From: Paratinospora sagittata
Taxonomy: Eukaryota > Streptophyta > Magnoliopsida > Ranunculales > Menispermaceae
DNA length: 64,000 nt
Direction: 5' to 3'
Assembly (NCBI GenBank): GCA_035771175.1
Contig: CM069604.1
Location: forward strand, 21,143,115-21,207,114
The translations under genes were made by a program, and so were the position numbers. The notes below the pieces were generated by a model. The model had not been told where the DNA came from and did not search any database. It worked only from the letters and a program-made list of their open reading frames with translations. Shown here piece by piece: positions 11,845 to 23,132 of the stretch (its first letter is position 1; each line of letters begins with the position of its first letter).

Positions 11845-12510
11845 AATTTAAAGGGAAGACGTCTTTTAGGAAGGAGTATTTTGATAAAACGCATTCTCTA
11901 CAAAAAAATGACTGACTAACTACTCCAGCTCCACCGCCCACGTGACGCTTGTGTGTCGGCTGACTGAGCGTTAAATAGTAAAACTAGGACAAAGCAATCA
12001 TTATTTAGGTTTGAATGGCATTTGTAAAAAAAAAATATTTTTTAAGGACAATCAAGTCAAAAGCCCCCAAGGAAGACCTCCAAACAACATTCAAAGAACC
12101 ATGAGGAGCCAATGCATGGTTATCCGACCAATGCCGCGGGGGAGACTTAATCCATGACCTCTTAGAGGGGTATCGGGTGCTTGCAACTGGTTGAGCCACA
12201 GGTTGTTTTGTGGAGGCTTTTGACATGATTACCCCTAAAAAATAAAATAATTTCACAAATGTCATCCACACACAAATAATGACCCGTCTGCCCTAGTTTA
12301 CTGTTCATAGCACAGTCAGCGCGCCAAACAAGCGCCACGTCGCCGCCCTGGTGGCATTTCAAGGAAAGTGTCTTTTCAAAAGACGTTTTCCTTTCATATA
12401 TATTTTTTTTTAAATTGAAGAGAAGACGTCTTTTCAAAAGACGTCTTCCCTTCACCACTTTTTTTTTTAACTGAAGAGAATGCGTCTTTTGAAAAGACGC
12501 CTTCTCTTCA
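11845..12510. mobile_element. Diverged fold-back element with AAGACGTC palindromes
   Basis: Sequence at 11845-12083 recurs inverted at about 12213-12470. Matching pairs include cattatttaggtttgaatgg against the inverse of a catccacacacaaataatg segment, gtgacgcttgtgtg against an inverted gtggcgcttgttt, and aatcaagtcaaaagc against inverted gcttttgacatgatt. Arms are roughly 75 percent alike by eye. The arm ends are built of stacked palindromes (gaagacgtctttt / aaaagacgtcttc) at 11860, 12373, 12424, 12478 and 12535. The unique centre (about 12084-12212) shows no protein. A MULE-like or fold-back non-autonomous transposon is the best reading. No target duplication was identified. Confidence 0.55.
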
Positions 12511-12544
12511 ACACTACTTTTACCGTTTTTTCTTAAGACGTCTT

Positions 12545-12740
12545 TTCAAAAAACAATAATACAATCTAAAAAAACAAAAATTTGAAAAACAACTTTTTAT
12601 AGTTTTCTAACAACAACCTGCTTTCTTAATTAAAAAAAAGTGAAAAACTGTTTTCAAAATCTTTTAAACCAAACGAGTTTTTGGTGTTTTCGAATTTTCG
12701 AATACAAAAATTGAATCTGAATCACGAAATAAACGAGGCC
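12545..12740. mobile_element. Truncated Tourist-like MITE
   Basis: The segment resembles the right half of the intact MITE at 45100-45466: aaaccaaacgagttttt, a gaattttcgaatacaaaa-type block, and an end in cgaggcc followed by taa. The left terminal repeat is missing. Confidence 0.45.
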
Positions 12741-14179
12741 TAAATTTCTTGTAATTTTGGTTTTAACTCTTGCAAACAACTCAATTTACTCCCCGCCAAG
12801 TTGTATCTGGGCCAATAGTCCATTCCTCTAATAACTAAAATACACAAATGTTCCATCTAAACCACGGCTAAGAAGATTCATAAATATATAAGAGACATTT
12901 TCTAAAACATGCTTAAACACTTCAAATTAACATTCCAATCCATCATTTCAATTACAAGTCATGGCAAGACAACGTTCAAAACAAAGCAAATGATGAACAA
13001 GGCCAAGCCATAGACTTGAAAAGCAATATTATACATGCAACGCAAACAATACAATTGTACACATTGAACATATATTGGTATATTTAGGATGACGCATATG
13101 AAGAAAGTAGGGAAGACTACCAAGAACACCCTCTTTGAGTCACAAAATCGCCCAAAGTCTTTCTGGAGACCCCTTTCACTTTGTTCTCAATGCCTAGAAT
13201 ACTTTCCTCGCGATGGATTCTTTGTCCTCTTCAAACCTCTAATGGGACAAACAGAGGGTTTAGAGACTTCACGGAAGAAAATGAGGCCTCATTTGGTGAA
13301 AATGAGCCAAGGGGGAAATGGGCACTTACACAAAGGCGCGGCCATTGGTTGCACACCCCAGAGCATGAAAGGCCAACTCTTATGATCCCATTGACCTTAA
13401 ATTTGTTCAACACTGTATAACTAGGCTAGTGAAGGGTCTCTACAACTACCAACCATGCATAGCTAAACATTTTGTACCATGACGACATACTACAATCTAC
13501 AGTTTATAACGTAGTCTATCTAGATATATAGATACCAAGTAACACATTGACTAAGAATAAATTTGCATCAACCAATCATGGAACTTTTTTAGAAAGCTCA
13601 ACTACTTGGCTTAGTTAAGCGGACATTGTCTGCCATGCATCCCAAATCATTCTGCACCATCGTGTACCAAGAAGTTGAAGGATTATAGATTCATCTTCTT
13701 CCGGATTCAAGAGTAAACGAGCTACACAAGAAGAAAAGTGCGGTTTTTTTTAATGGTTTAGGGAATTCTAGATATTTACAAGAGGCAAAAGGGCCAAAAA
13801 AAAATCTCCCATTTTGAAAACAAACATCCATTTTTCATTTAAGGACACAAAAAGATCACACTATGAAACTTTAGGAACTCTTTAAATGACATATATTCCA
13901 AACAAAACAAAGAAGAAAGCAAAACGGTAACTGCAGTTCAACGAATAAAACTATAACTTACAACCTCTATTTGCATTATGAGCAAAATATGACAACTTGA
14001 AAGGATTAAACTGTCTTTAAAGCCATTATGAGCAAGGAACTATTTTCTTACTGCCACTCATTTGAGCAATATAAGTAAAACAGAGCTATTTATGCAGCAT
14101 GAGATTGTTATCCCCTATTCATAGGGAAGCTCACCAGTAGCATGACTCATGCATGAAGGTTATAGGCATTGTTCCAACC
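12741..14179. other. Intergenic sequence 3' of the CHR10-like gene
   Basis: No recognisable gene or element. The stretch nearest the CHR10-like stop codon (below 14180) would be its 3' UTR on the - strand. A 98-codon + frame at 13089 and overlapping - frames match nothing I know. Confidence 0.4.
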
Positions 14180-14204
14180 TCAAGCCAAGCGGCGGAAGTA
14201 ATAG
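14180..14204 (-). CDS. CHR10: CHR10-like terminal exon
   Basis: 25 bp. It completes the Val codon and encodes YYFRRLA, then TGA at 14180-14182. The family usually ends in a short YYxRR peptide, so this is the natural C-terminus. The acceptor is tgcttcag. Confidence 0.85.
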
Positions 14205-14290
14205 CTGAAGCATACAAGAAGCAACAAAACTACCTTCAGGGAAATTGGTCATGCGAAAAAAAAAAGCCCTAATGGTATTTGAGAGCTTAC

Positions 14291-14405
14291 ACAAAAATCT
14301 TTACGCCATGTAGGGAAGCATATTTTCGAAGAAGTCGTTCCACAGTATACCACTCGGAACGCAAAGATCCATCTCCATAACCAATGCGTGGCATATGGAT
14401 AGATG
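14291..14405 (-). CDS. CHR10: CHR10-like exon j: macro domain
   Basis: It completes the Ala codon begun in the previous exon and reads [20 protein letters not shown], then [18 protein letters not shown]. The conserved family motif is IGYQDGSDRS; here Q and D are replaced by G and L. The acceptor is cttccaaag and the donor is gtaagc. Confidence 0.93.
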
Positions 14406-15543
14406 CTTTGGAAGACATCAAGATACAAATACATTAGATATCTGAAAATGATGATAGATAAAATAATAGCCAGCCGCAATACTGTTACCACCGATTTTAT
14501 GAATGACAAAATATGGATTTCTGTAGATGGATGAGATATCATGCAAACAATTTCTAGACTAATAAAGCCCATTGTTCTACTTTATTTATTCAATTATCTA
14601 CCAAGAGGACAACAGCAGCTGCTAATTACTTACTATGACAGCATCATATCTTACTCACCAATGAATCCATAAAATAATGAATAAAAATGTAAGTACCTTA
14701 AATTAGTCTAAAATTGGTTGCATATTGTTGCTTAGCTTAAGTTCTGTATACCTTAAATTAGTACCTTAAATAATGATAATTTGATCAAATGTATTCATGT
14801 TCGTAGAGGATTTACAAATCTTTTAGGTTGGTTTTCAATTACCTAACGCAACCCTCCACTATTTATAACTGACGACGATTGTGTGCAAAGATAATGCAAA
14901 TAAAGCTCAACACAAGCAGAGTTGTGAGCTCAAGATTTATGTTTTACATAACGTAAGTGATATGGTTGGTAGACTATTAATTGATGAATCTTGGGTATTT
15001 GGGGTTTCTCATTATTAAGAATTATATTTTGTGGCTAGAGTTTCAGTTTTTTAATAATTATTGTTCTTCCTTTACATAGTTCTTGGACTCTTTTTTAGTT
15101 TTGCAATTTATCATTCTGTTATTCAGTAATTCCAATCAGGTTTAATCACAAATAAGAATTTTTTTTCTTAATATTTTTTTTCTATTTTTCAACATTCATG
15201 CATTTGCCATTTTTTTCAAAGTTTCCAAGCGATGATTTAATTTAAAAACTATAAGGTTACTATGTGCTTAAGATTACTCATCTTCACTCGTGATCAACAT
15301 CAATGATATCATGAAAGGCTAATAGATTTGGGAGTGTGCCGCCTAATAAATACATGTAGACAGCATGATCAATTCTATCTCCAATTGTGGAGGTTATTAT
15401 GTATGAATCTTCATGCATTCTATTTCTCCAATAATCAGTTAACTCATATTTTCATTTGAAATAATTCAAAAAGGAATCCTACAGACTAATACAATAGGCT
15501 GCAGAAAATGAAAATACTTTTCTGAAAATATAATTAATGATAC
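14406..15543. other. Intron of the CHR10-like gene
   Basis: AT-rich intron. At 14820-14970 there is sequence resembling 19425-19520 (tacctaaygcaaycctcc and a cagagttgt end), suggesting a small dispersed repeat. Nothing coding is seen. Confidence 0.5.
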
Positions 15544-15708
15544 CAGAATTCTGAGCAGCCATGAATGATGTCTTTGATAAGCACAGCTCCAAGTCAGTTA
15601 AAGAGATATTGCTGCGGGGGATTTTACGCCTTGGGTTATAAGATTGTACAACAGCCAAAGCCACCCACTGAGGAACGTCTGCACTATCATTCATTTCAAC
15701 ATGGTCCT
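15544..15708 (-). CDS. CHR10: CHR10-like exon i: macro domain
   Basis: It reads EDHVEMND, then VALAVVQSYNPRRKIPRS, then DLELCLSKTSFMAAQNS. The acceptor is cttcacag and the donor is gtatca. The intron before it (15709-27794) is about 12 kb and carries copia element 1 with its nested MITEs. Confidence 0.92.
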
Positions 15709-16499
15709 CTGTGAAGCAACATAATAGGACAAAAATTACTCCATCGTGGAAAATATAACAAAAGCATAAAAAATGGGGATAGGTTCATTTAAGGGCAATG
15801 CTGTAAGTTCATATATGCACGAGGTCAAACAACTTCAAGTACTATTTCATTTGGAAGATGCCCAACATTCCCTAATGTGAAGCAATAGAAGTAATAGTTG
15901 AAAGACAAGGTGGTACTGCTTCTTCAATTCCTTTTTGGATGGAGTCGTAGGCTTTGATGGAAAACCAGCTCCGTTGCAGCATAATGATATAACAAAAATG
16001 TTTTCCTTTCCTCAACCAAGTGTAAATTAGAATTGTAATACCTAGAAGATGAAAGCACAAAGCAAATAACCCTACAAAGCTCTGCACCCAAGAGTAAAGA
16101 ACTTGATAGTAATTGAAGTATCAAACCAACAAATAACTTAGTTCTGAAAAGAACCAACAAGAAAACTTAAGTGATGAATCCATAGCATTCATCACAAAGC
16201 TTGAAATTAAATACACTGAATTTTCTTTCCATTTTATGCAAGTTCAGTTGCTTTATACACGAATGAGATCCCTTTTTTCAATAACTAGGCAAGGGGAACA
16301 CACAGAATCTTCACATTTTACTGAGGCCTAAAGTCTGTAAAAGATGACAACTCCACCCTCGGACCCACAAGTCAGCTAACCACCTCGAATTAACAATTGG
16401 AGGGTATTTCCTTAATCATCATAGCTTTGGCTTGGTGGTAAACAGGTAATTATGTTGTTTTCTCCTTGTTCCTTGGTCACGAAATTCCATATGATTTCA

Positions 16500-17085
16500 T
16501 ATAGAAAGACCATGTTATTTCAAAGGCTAAATTTTTGGGTTGGACTATTGCTCATGACAGGTTGAATTGTGCGGATATTCTTCAAAGGCGGTTCAAGAAT
16601 TGGTCCCTCTTCCAATTGGTACTGTGTATGTAAACGTAGTGCGGAATCCAGTCAACATCTCTTTCTAGAGTGTGATTTCTCTAAAGGGGTGTAGGGTAGA
16701 TGGGAAACTCTGCTTCATTGGGATGGTCTTTCCACCAATATGTCATTATGGGCGTTTCCTGATGATCCTTTGCTTCCTAGACGACTAAGGAACTATTGGC
16801 GCATTGTTGTTTTTGCGGTAGTCTGGTCTCTTTGGAAAGAACGAAACACTCGCATTTTTTATGATCAGGAATATGATGTCGGGGTTGTTTGGGATGCTTC
16901 TTTCTTTTTAGCTTTCCTTTGGGTTAGTGCTAGTAAGCTTTCAAGAGGCTATTCCTTGGGGGATTGGTTGAGGGGTTGGAATCCTATTTTGTCCTGTTTT
17001 GATCGTTAATTCCGGATTTAGTTCCGATTGTATTTTTCTATATAGTTTTTTATTAATACAATTCTTTTTGTTTCTTGTCAAAAAA
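16500..17085 (+). mobile_element. 5'-truncated LINE, RT zinc-binding (zf-RVT) tail
   Basis: The + strand reads HDRLNCADILQRRFKNWSL, then a Cys/His block ending SSQHLFLECDFSKGV, one stop, then WRIVVFAVVWSLWKERNTRI. This is the C-terminal zf-RVT region of plant L1-type LINEs. It is followed by an AT-rich tail and an A run near 17080. It lies antisense in a CHR10-like intron. It is 5' truncated, as usual for target-primed insertion. Confidence 0.75.
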
Positions 17086-17784
17086 AAATGTTATCTAAAT
17101 ATATTTTCAAGAGTTTCTAAATTATAAAGCAGTTTTCTACTCGGTCCTCGGGATTATAATTTTTTTTTACTTCATAGTTTTCATAAAGTCTTGAAGTATT
17201 CGAAACATAATTGAAAGTAGCATTTTTTAGAGATGAGTTCATAAATTTCTACATTTTGGGTTCTACAACTATGGTTTGTGGATCCTTGAGATGCTAATTC
17301 TTTTATATCAATCATAATTCTTAATTTGCCCAATGGTCGATGTTGATTTCACAATTTTTTCCCGTTCTTCATAGTTTGATTCAATTTTTTTTTCTTTTTA
17401 TTGATCTATCGAGAAAAAAGTATCTCCCCCCACTGGCCATAGCTGACAACAATAAAAATTATTTAGCACATGGTGTAGCGATTATTCTATCAATATATTT
17501 TTGAAACAAAAGATCTAAAACTAATTACCAATGCCAATGTTATGATGACATTATGGATAGATGCATGTAATTTCATAACCAAATTACAATAAAATGAATG
17601 TTCTGAATGTAGATTGCATTACCAGACTATTTGCATGGAATGACATGGATGATAATCATAAATTCTACAATGTGGAATGTAGATGGAGAAAAATTTTAAC
17701 AAAATAATATTTTTAAGATTTTCAATGTTATTAGGATTTTAAATACTAAATAAAAGTAATTTACAATTAATAGGAGATTCAACT

Positions 17785-18310
17785 CAACTAAGCCTTTTTC
17801 CAATTATATGGATCAGCTACGTGAAACTGGTTACGCCACTACACTCAATCAAGGGCTAAGTTGACATTTAAACTACAAGTAGTTATATCTTTCTTAATTA
17901 TTTCTATCAATGTTATTTTAGGTCTTCTCTACCTCTATCATAATTGTGGATTGTTAATCATTTTTCTCTCATTTTATCTTCAATGGGTCTCCACTCGATC
18001 AAGGACTAAGTTGACATTTAAACTACAAGTAGTTATATCTTTCTTAATTATTTATGTTAATGTTATTTTAGGTCTTTCCCTACCTCTATCACTACTGTGA
18101 ATGTTAATCAATTTTCTCTCATTCTATCTTCAATTGGGACTACTCCAACCATTTCTCAAATATATTCATTTTTAATGTTATCTTTTACTGTTTTGCCACA
18201 TATCCATCTTAACATACATATTTTTGTTACACTTAGTTTGTTCACATGTTTCTTTATTAGGAAACTACTTATTTTGTTCACATGTTTCTTTATTAGGAGA
18301 CTAGTAGTTT
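17785..18310 (-). mobile_element. RTE-type LINE 3' tail with internal duplication
   Basis: The - strand reads ICMLRWICGKTVKDNIKNE, then EMVGVVPIEDRMREN, matching the MRMLRWMCGxTRxDxIRNExI...GVAPIEEKMREN end of plant RTE-clade ORFs. Downstream in element order lies the conserved tail seen on + as ttatatggatcagctacgtg. A segment of about 146 bp (aggactaagttgacatttaa... through ttttaggtctt) occurs twice in tandem at 17850-18140. A 37-bp direct repeat (ttgttcacatgtttctttat...) follows at 18228-18300. Confidence 0.65.
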
Positions 18311-19264
18311 CATTTTAGTTGGATCCTAATTTTATTAGAGTGGGATTTTAGTTTCCAAATTATAGTACAAACCAGATTAGGTAATTTGGAATTTTAATGG
18401 GCTGTAATAGAGTTTAAAACTATTGATTATTAAATAGAAAAAAGATGATTTTTGGTTTCCTCTTCTTCATATATTCTTCTCTTTTCTCATTCTACATCAT
18501 TCTGATTTGGCAGAATGATAATTACAGGGCATGCATCTGATTTGGGGAAAGCTTTTGGGTATCACATTTATCTACTGCATCAGCTACATATATCTTCAGA
18601 TGGATGCAGATGAGGTTGAAATTGATGTTCGAGATGCATCATTCACTTAATTCCAATGATACACTTTTTGATTGTCGGGTCAAACTTCATCAAGGAAGCA
18701 TGACAGGAAGAATAAAAGGAAGTCACAGTCCACTGTCAAATCGAGTAGCAAATGCTCTCTTTCCAATTCAGACCTTTAGATCTAAAATTATGAGAAAACT
18801 GAATACTAATAAAATTTTATGAATTACATAGGGCATTCCAAATGACCTCGAAAATTGAACTTAACCAGCCAAACTTGTATAAAACTTTTTAGGTACAAAA
18901 CCATATAACGATGCTCATGCATGGCATCCATGTTGAGGCTAGAAGGAAAATAGTAAGCAAAAGTGGGAAGTACAGAGAATATGATGATACAAAGTTTTAA
19001 AACTCATAATGCATAAGACTTAAGAGTTTGCTAACAAAATAAATAAATAAATAAAGCAGTAAGCATTTTCAAACGTTAGTGCAAGCATAATCAATACATG
19101 AAGTGACATAAAATAAGAAAACTATAAGTATTTCCATGTAAGTTATTTTATTGTGCGTAATGAGCTACAAATCTAAAATATCAATTCCACATTTGTAAAT
19201 AAATTATTTACATTAACAAATAAATAGCAAAGATGATGTGAAATGAGAACGGAGAAGAAAAGAT

Positions 19265-19520
19265 GAAGGTAGCTCAACAAAGCTTTTCTAACTATATTGG
19301 TCGGCTACATGAATTTGGTTCCTCCATTTCGCTTTAATCAAGGGCTAAGTTGGTCGTTCTAGCCCTTTTCGTAGTCTAATTGAGTAGATTTATTTCAAAA
19401 TTGACCTATAAAGTTTACACTAATTGTCAACTACCTAATGCAATCCTCCTAGTTTATCTAGGCTTGAGATCAACTATGTATAAAGGGTATGCAAATATGC
19501 TTAGTACAAACAGAGTTGTT
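19265..19520 (-). mobile_element. Second RTE-type LINE tail fragment
   Basis: The + strand shows ggtcggctacatgaatttgg and atcaagggctaagttgg, matching the tail motifs at 17800-17870. It continues with a tacctaatgcaatcctcc block also found near 14840. It is too short to code. Confidence 0.5.
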
Positions 19521-19689
19521 TCTAACCTCTATTTTCCAACCAAATATTTAATTTGATTCCTACTATGATATGGAACTAAAATCCTACTCAATAGAAAAAT
19601 CAAAATCCTATTAAAATAAAACTAACCTCCTAATAAGATAAATTACATTAATTAAATAATTAAAATTCTAAAACATTAAAATCTTTAAA

Positions 19690-20480
19690 ATGTTATTTTA
19701 TTTATTTTTTCTCTCCATTCACGTTTTGTATCATTCTCCCCTTCTTGAAGAACTTGGCTTTTACGAGTTAAAATGCACCCAAAAAGGGGAAAAGGAGCTT
19801 TTAACTCGACCAAGCATTCTTGGAATTGACCAACAACAAAGCAATTGGAACATGAGAAATAACTTGATTGAAGGCATAATAACATATGAGACATGGGATC
19901 TATACTTGTACTTTGGATGGTGACCTTGTTTGGTGTTTGCAAAAAATATCTCTAATGGATTAAGGCATGCTCCAATTTACTTGGCATGATCATCTAACAA
20001 AATTTCTAAATTGACTACCTTGGCAAAATAACAGTCATGGTGCTTTGATAGATGGAGAGGGCAATTAAGTCTTCTAGAAATAATAGCAGAAGATCCAAAA
20101 CATGCCTTCAATGTATCATTGGCATTCTCAACATCCATAATAAGAACAATATCTCCTAGACGCAATTCAAAAACTAACTTGTCAGCAACTTCTTAGTTCT
20201 AAAATTTCCTCAAGACCACTATTATCTAAAAGTACGTCACCAACAACAACAATTGGTTTGGAGGCATGATTAGGGATGTGGTCCACAATGTTAAATGCCT
20301 CTTGATGTATGGCCACAATTTGCATTACGTACTGTTGAAACTTGTCACCACAACTTGCACACACTTTCTCTGCCAACTTTCTTGCAATAGGAAAAATATC
20401 CTTGTTTCAACAAAAGATAATAAAAGTGAGAGGGGTAGGGGAAATAGCATCACTCTCATCCCACATTGAAGTCATAATTG
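19690..20480 (-). other. Unassigned decayed coding-like stretch
   Basis: Consecutive - strand frames read VCASCGDKFQQYVMQIVAIH, then NHASKPIVVVGDVLL, then MRLGDIVLIMDVENANDTLK, with stops between them. The Cys pair and spacing recall a zinc-knuckle/linker of a retroelement, but I could not confirm any family. It lies in a CHR10-like intron. Confidence 0.25.
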
Positions 20481-21320
20481 TTTTTATATAAAAAACCATT
20501 ATTTGGGTGGAAGCTTCTTATAGCCTCTTAAAATTGTTGAAACATCTCAATGATCAACACATTTTGTTTCAGGTCCAATATAATAAATACATGAAGAAAC
20601 AGACGCCATATTTTTCAAAATCTAGACCCTTTTGGAATTGGAATGAGAATGAGTAATGTCACACAAATTTTCAAAGGTATTGACAATTAATTGAAAGTAG
20701 CAATCATATGATAATAATCACAAGGAGAATCTACAGTTGTTATTGTAATGAAGTCGCTTACGAAAGATGATACAACCTTTATCAAGTACTTGGTGTAATT
20801 TCCATCACTTTTGATGGAAATTAATCCACCCTTGAAAAACATATCTCAACTTGTTGTACAACATAGAAATGTGCCTCCATAGAAGAAAGTAGATTGAGAA
20901 ATGAGGACCAACTGTTGAAGAAAGTGACCATTTATGCACTCAACTTATCAAACTTGTAGAACAAGTTGTATGAGCAGACAAAACACGAAATCAAAATTTA
21001 AATTCAGCTAAATTCAATAGCTCTACTGCATAGGATCAACATCAACACTTCTAATGCAAGCAATTACACTAGAACAAAGCCCACAAATTTAATAGTTACA
21101 ATGTACCAAACCACAACCAAAGATAGGGTCTCACTTAACAACTTTAATTTCCTCCTCTTCAACTTCATGATAATGACACAAGTATTGGACAATCAAAGAA
21201 CTTTACATTTAAATATTGAGCAAAAGAAGAAGATGGCGAAGAACAAGAACTTTACTCTATAAAACTCACCAGTCAACAACAACAATCTTAAATGTTCTTA
21301 TCACATTTCAGAAAGAATAC
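20481..21320. other. Intron sequence without recognisable features
   Basis: AT-rich intron filler between the unassigned remnant and the 3' LTR of copia element 1. No repeat structure or open frame was noted. Confidence 0.4.
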
Positions 21321-21552
21321 TGAAATTTGAGAAGAAAATCAATTGTATTGTCTTTAGATGTCTTACAGCCCTCGGTATAAATAATATCTACCGGCTAACT
21401 TGTAGGAACAAAATTACAGTGATTTACAACAAATCAAATCCCTAATATCAAGCTATTTACAAAAATAGGATATGTACAGCAAGATCCTAGGATTTGACTC
21501 CTAGAATATCTCTTAAACCAAATCTACCGAATTTGGTCAATACATTCCAACA
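21321..21552 (-). repeat. 3' LTR of copia element 1
   Basis: It runs from tgaaatttgagaagaaaatc to tacattccaaca on the + strand (TGTTGGAATG... in element orientation). It is 44 bp shorter than its partner at 27027-27302, which carries a 39-bp tandem duplication (ggaattgactgctagaaaat...) plus 5 extra bases near its end. Confidence 0.9.
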
Positions 21553-21874
21553 CTACTTGCTCTGCAGTGAGTAGATATGGCATGCACACCTCTCCATTGT
21601 CAATCTTCTCCTTGATGAAGTGTTTGTCAATTTCCACAAGCTTGGTTCTATCATGTAGTATTGGGTTGTGTGCAATTGCAATTGCTGATTTGTTGTCACA
21701 ATAGAGTCTTAATGGCACCGGAACTTGAACTTTGATGCCTTCCATAAGTCTTTTCACCCAAATCACCTCACAAATGCCAAGGGCAGCAGCCCTAAATTCT
21801 GCCTCTGTACTACTTCTAGCCGCAACAGCTTGATTTTTACTTCGCCATGTGACAAGATTACCTCCAACAAACGT
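21553..21874 (-). pseudogene. Copia 1 RNase H, C-terminal part
   Basis: The - strand reads VTWRSKNQAVAARSSTEAEF, then IWVKRLMEGIKV, then LYCDNKSAIAIAHNPILHDR, then KHFIKEKIDNGE. These are the WRSKKQ, ARSSAEAEYRA and CDNxSAxxIxxNPxxHxRTKHIEID blocks of copia RNase H. Translation ends LTAEQV and continues directly into LTR sequence instead of the usual ADILTKxL ending. Confidence 0.85.
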
Positions 21875-21882
21875 GCAGTAGC

Positions 21883-22341
21883 TAGGGGTGTAAGCACCCC
21901 GACCGACCCGACCATTTCGGGTCGGGTCGGGTCGGGTCGGGTTTCATTGATATGTCGAGTTGGTCGGGTTAATTTTTTAATAACCCGACCAAACCCAACC
22001 CGACTCGACCTCTTAAAATTTGTATATATATATATATGAGTTCATCTTCATTCTCATAAGTCAAGTTTAAGAGTAGCTTGGCTTGTACATATATGAATTT
22101 TCCCAAAAAAGAAAATTCTCATTTTTTAAAGCTTAAATAGTAGTTTAATAAGTTTGATACATGATAATCCAACATATTTTATTACTAATATAAGGTTAAA
22201 TAGTAGTTATTAAGCTTTAAAAAAAAATTGGGCTATTTAATGGGGGCCAACACGACCGACCCGACTCGATGACCCGACCTCATCGGGTCGGGTGGGTTAG
22301 GGGGAAAAAACCCGACCCGACCCGACTTGATTTCACCCCTA
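21883..22341. mobile_element. hAT-type MITE 1 inside copia 1 RNase H
   Basis: A 459-bp element bounded by TAGGGGTG and CACCCCTA, flanked by a perfect 8-bp target duplication gcagtagc (21875-21882 and 22342-22349). Terminal inverted repeats and 8-bp duplications are hAT hallmarks. Subterminal regions are built of cgggtcgggt / acccgacccg repeats in inverted arrangement. It has no coding capacity. It splits the codons for SGYC|TFVGG of the copia RNase H, so it came after the copia insertion. Confidence 0.93.
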
Positions 22342-22349
22342 GCAGTAGC

Positions 22350-22475
22350 CAGAGGTTGAACTGCGGTCAGACACACTTCCTGCCCAATCTGCATCCGTAT
22401 AAACCTCCACCTGCAAATGTCCATTATTAGCATACAATAGGCCTTCTCGGGAGTCCCTTTAGGTATCTTAAGATT
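22350..22475 (-). pseudogene. Copia 1 RNase H, N-terminal segment between the two MITEs
   Basis: The - strand reads VLRILRYLKGLP, then after a frameshift LQVEVYTDADWAGS and SDRSSTSGYC. YxDADWAG holds the first catalytic Asp of copia RNase H. This island, 134 bp from MITE to MITE with its duplicated targets, is all that separates the insertions. Confidence 0.85.
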
Positions 22476-22483
22476 CTCAAAAC

Positions 22484-23124
22484 TAAGGGTGTGCAAACCT
22501 CGGTTCGGTTCGATTTTTGGTAAAAACCGAAACCGAACCGAACTAATACTCAAACCGAACCAAATTTGTTCGGTTTGGGTTGATCGGGTTAGTTATGTCA
22601 ATTTTACAGTTATAAATCTTATACTTAACACTATTTTACCTTTTCAAAACACATTCAATCCTTTAAAAAATATAATTTATAGTTTTATCATTACAATTAA
22701 AACACAAAATACATTATTACATTCAATAATAGGAATACTACGAGAGATTGGCGTGGAAAATTTCTACATGTTTTCCATTCAAAGCCTTTCTTAAGGCAAT
22801 TTTTTTATGTACCTGCACATCCAATTCCATATATCCAATAGTTAAACAAATAAAAATTAAAAGCAAGTTCAAAGGATATTTTAATCATGTTCCTACATAT
22901 TTAAAGCTTAGGGTTATACGATAAATGACATTATTACCCTCAAGTTCAATTCGGGTTAAATTCGGTTTTTCAATGTCTAAACCGAAAGTCGAACCAAACC
23001 GATTGGTTTTTTCATTCCTTAAACCGAAAACCAAACCGAACTTCACAAAAACCGAACCAAACCGAACCGATCACATCAGTTCGGTTCAGTTTTTCGGTTT
23101 GGTCGGTCTCAATGAACACCCCTA
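22484..23124. mobile_element. hAT-type MITE 2 at the RT/RNase H junction of copia 1
   Basis: A 641-bp element bounded by TAAGGGTG and CACCCCTA, flanked by a perfect 8-bp duplication ctcaaaac (22476-22483 and 23125-23132). Subterminal arrays of cggttcggtt and aaccgaaccg are inverted at the two ends. The interior is AT-rich and non-coding. It shares terminal motifs with MITE 1, but the subterminal repeat unit differs (CGGTT here, CGGGT there), so they are related subfamilies and not copies of each other. Confidence 0.93.
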
Positions 23125-23132
23125 CTCAAAAC

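Noticed and set aside
11345..11915. Long open frames on both strands (Ser/Leu-rich and Arg/Glu-rich)
   Set aside because: They arise from GA-rich tandem repeat composition. Both strands are open at once and neither resembles a protein family.
13089..13420. 98-codon + frame with a possible gene
   Set aside because: No recognisable motif, overlapping open frames on both strands, no splice or promoter context. Left as intergenic.
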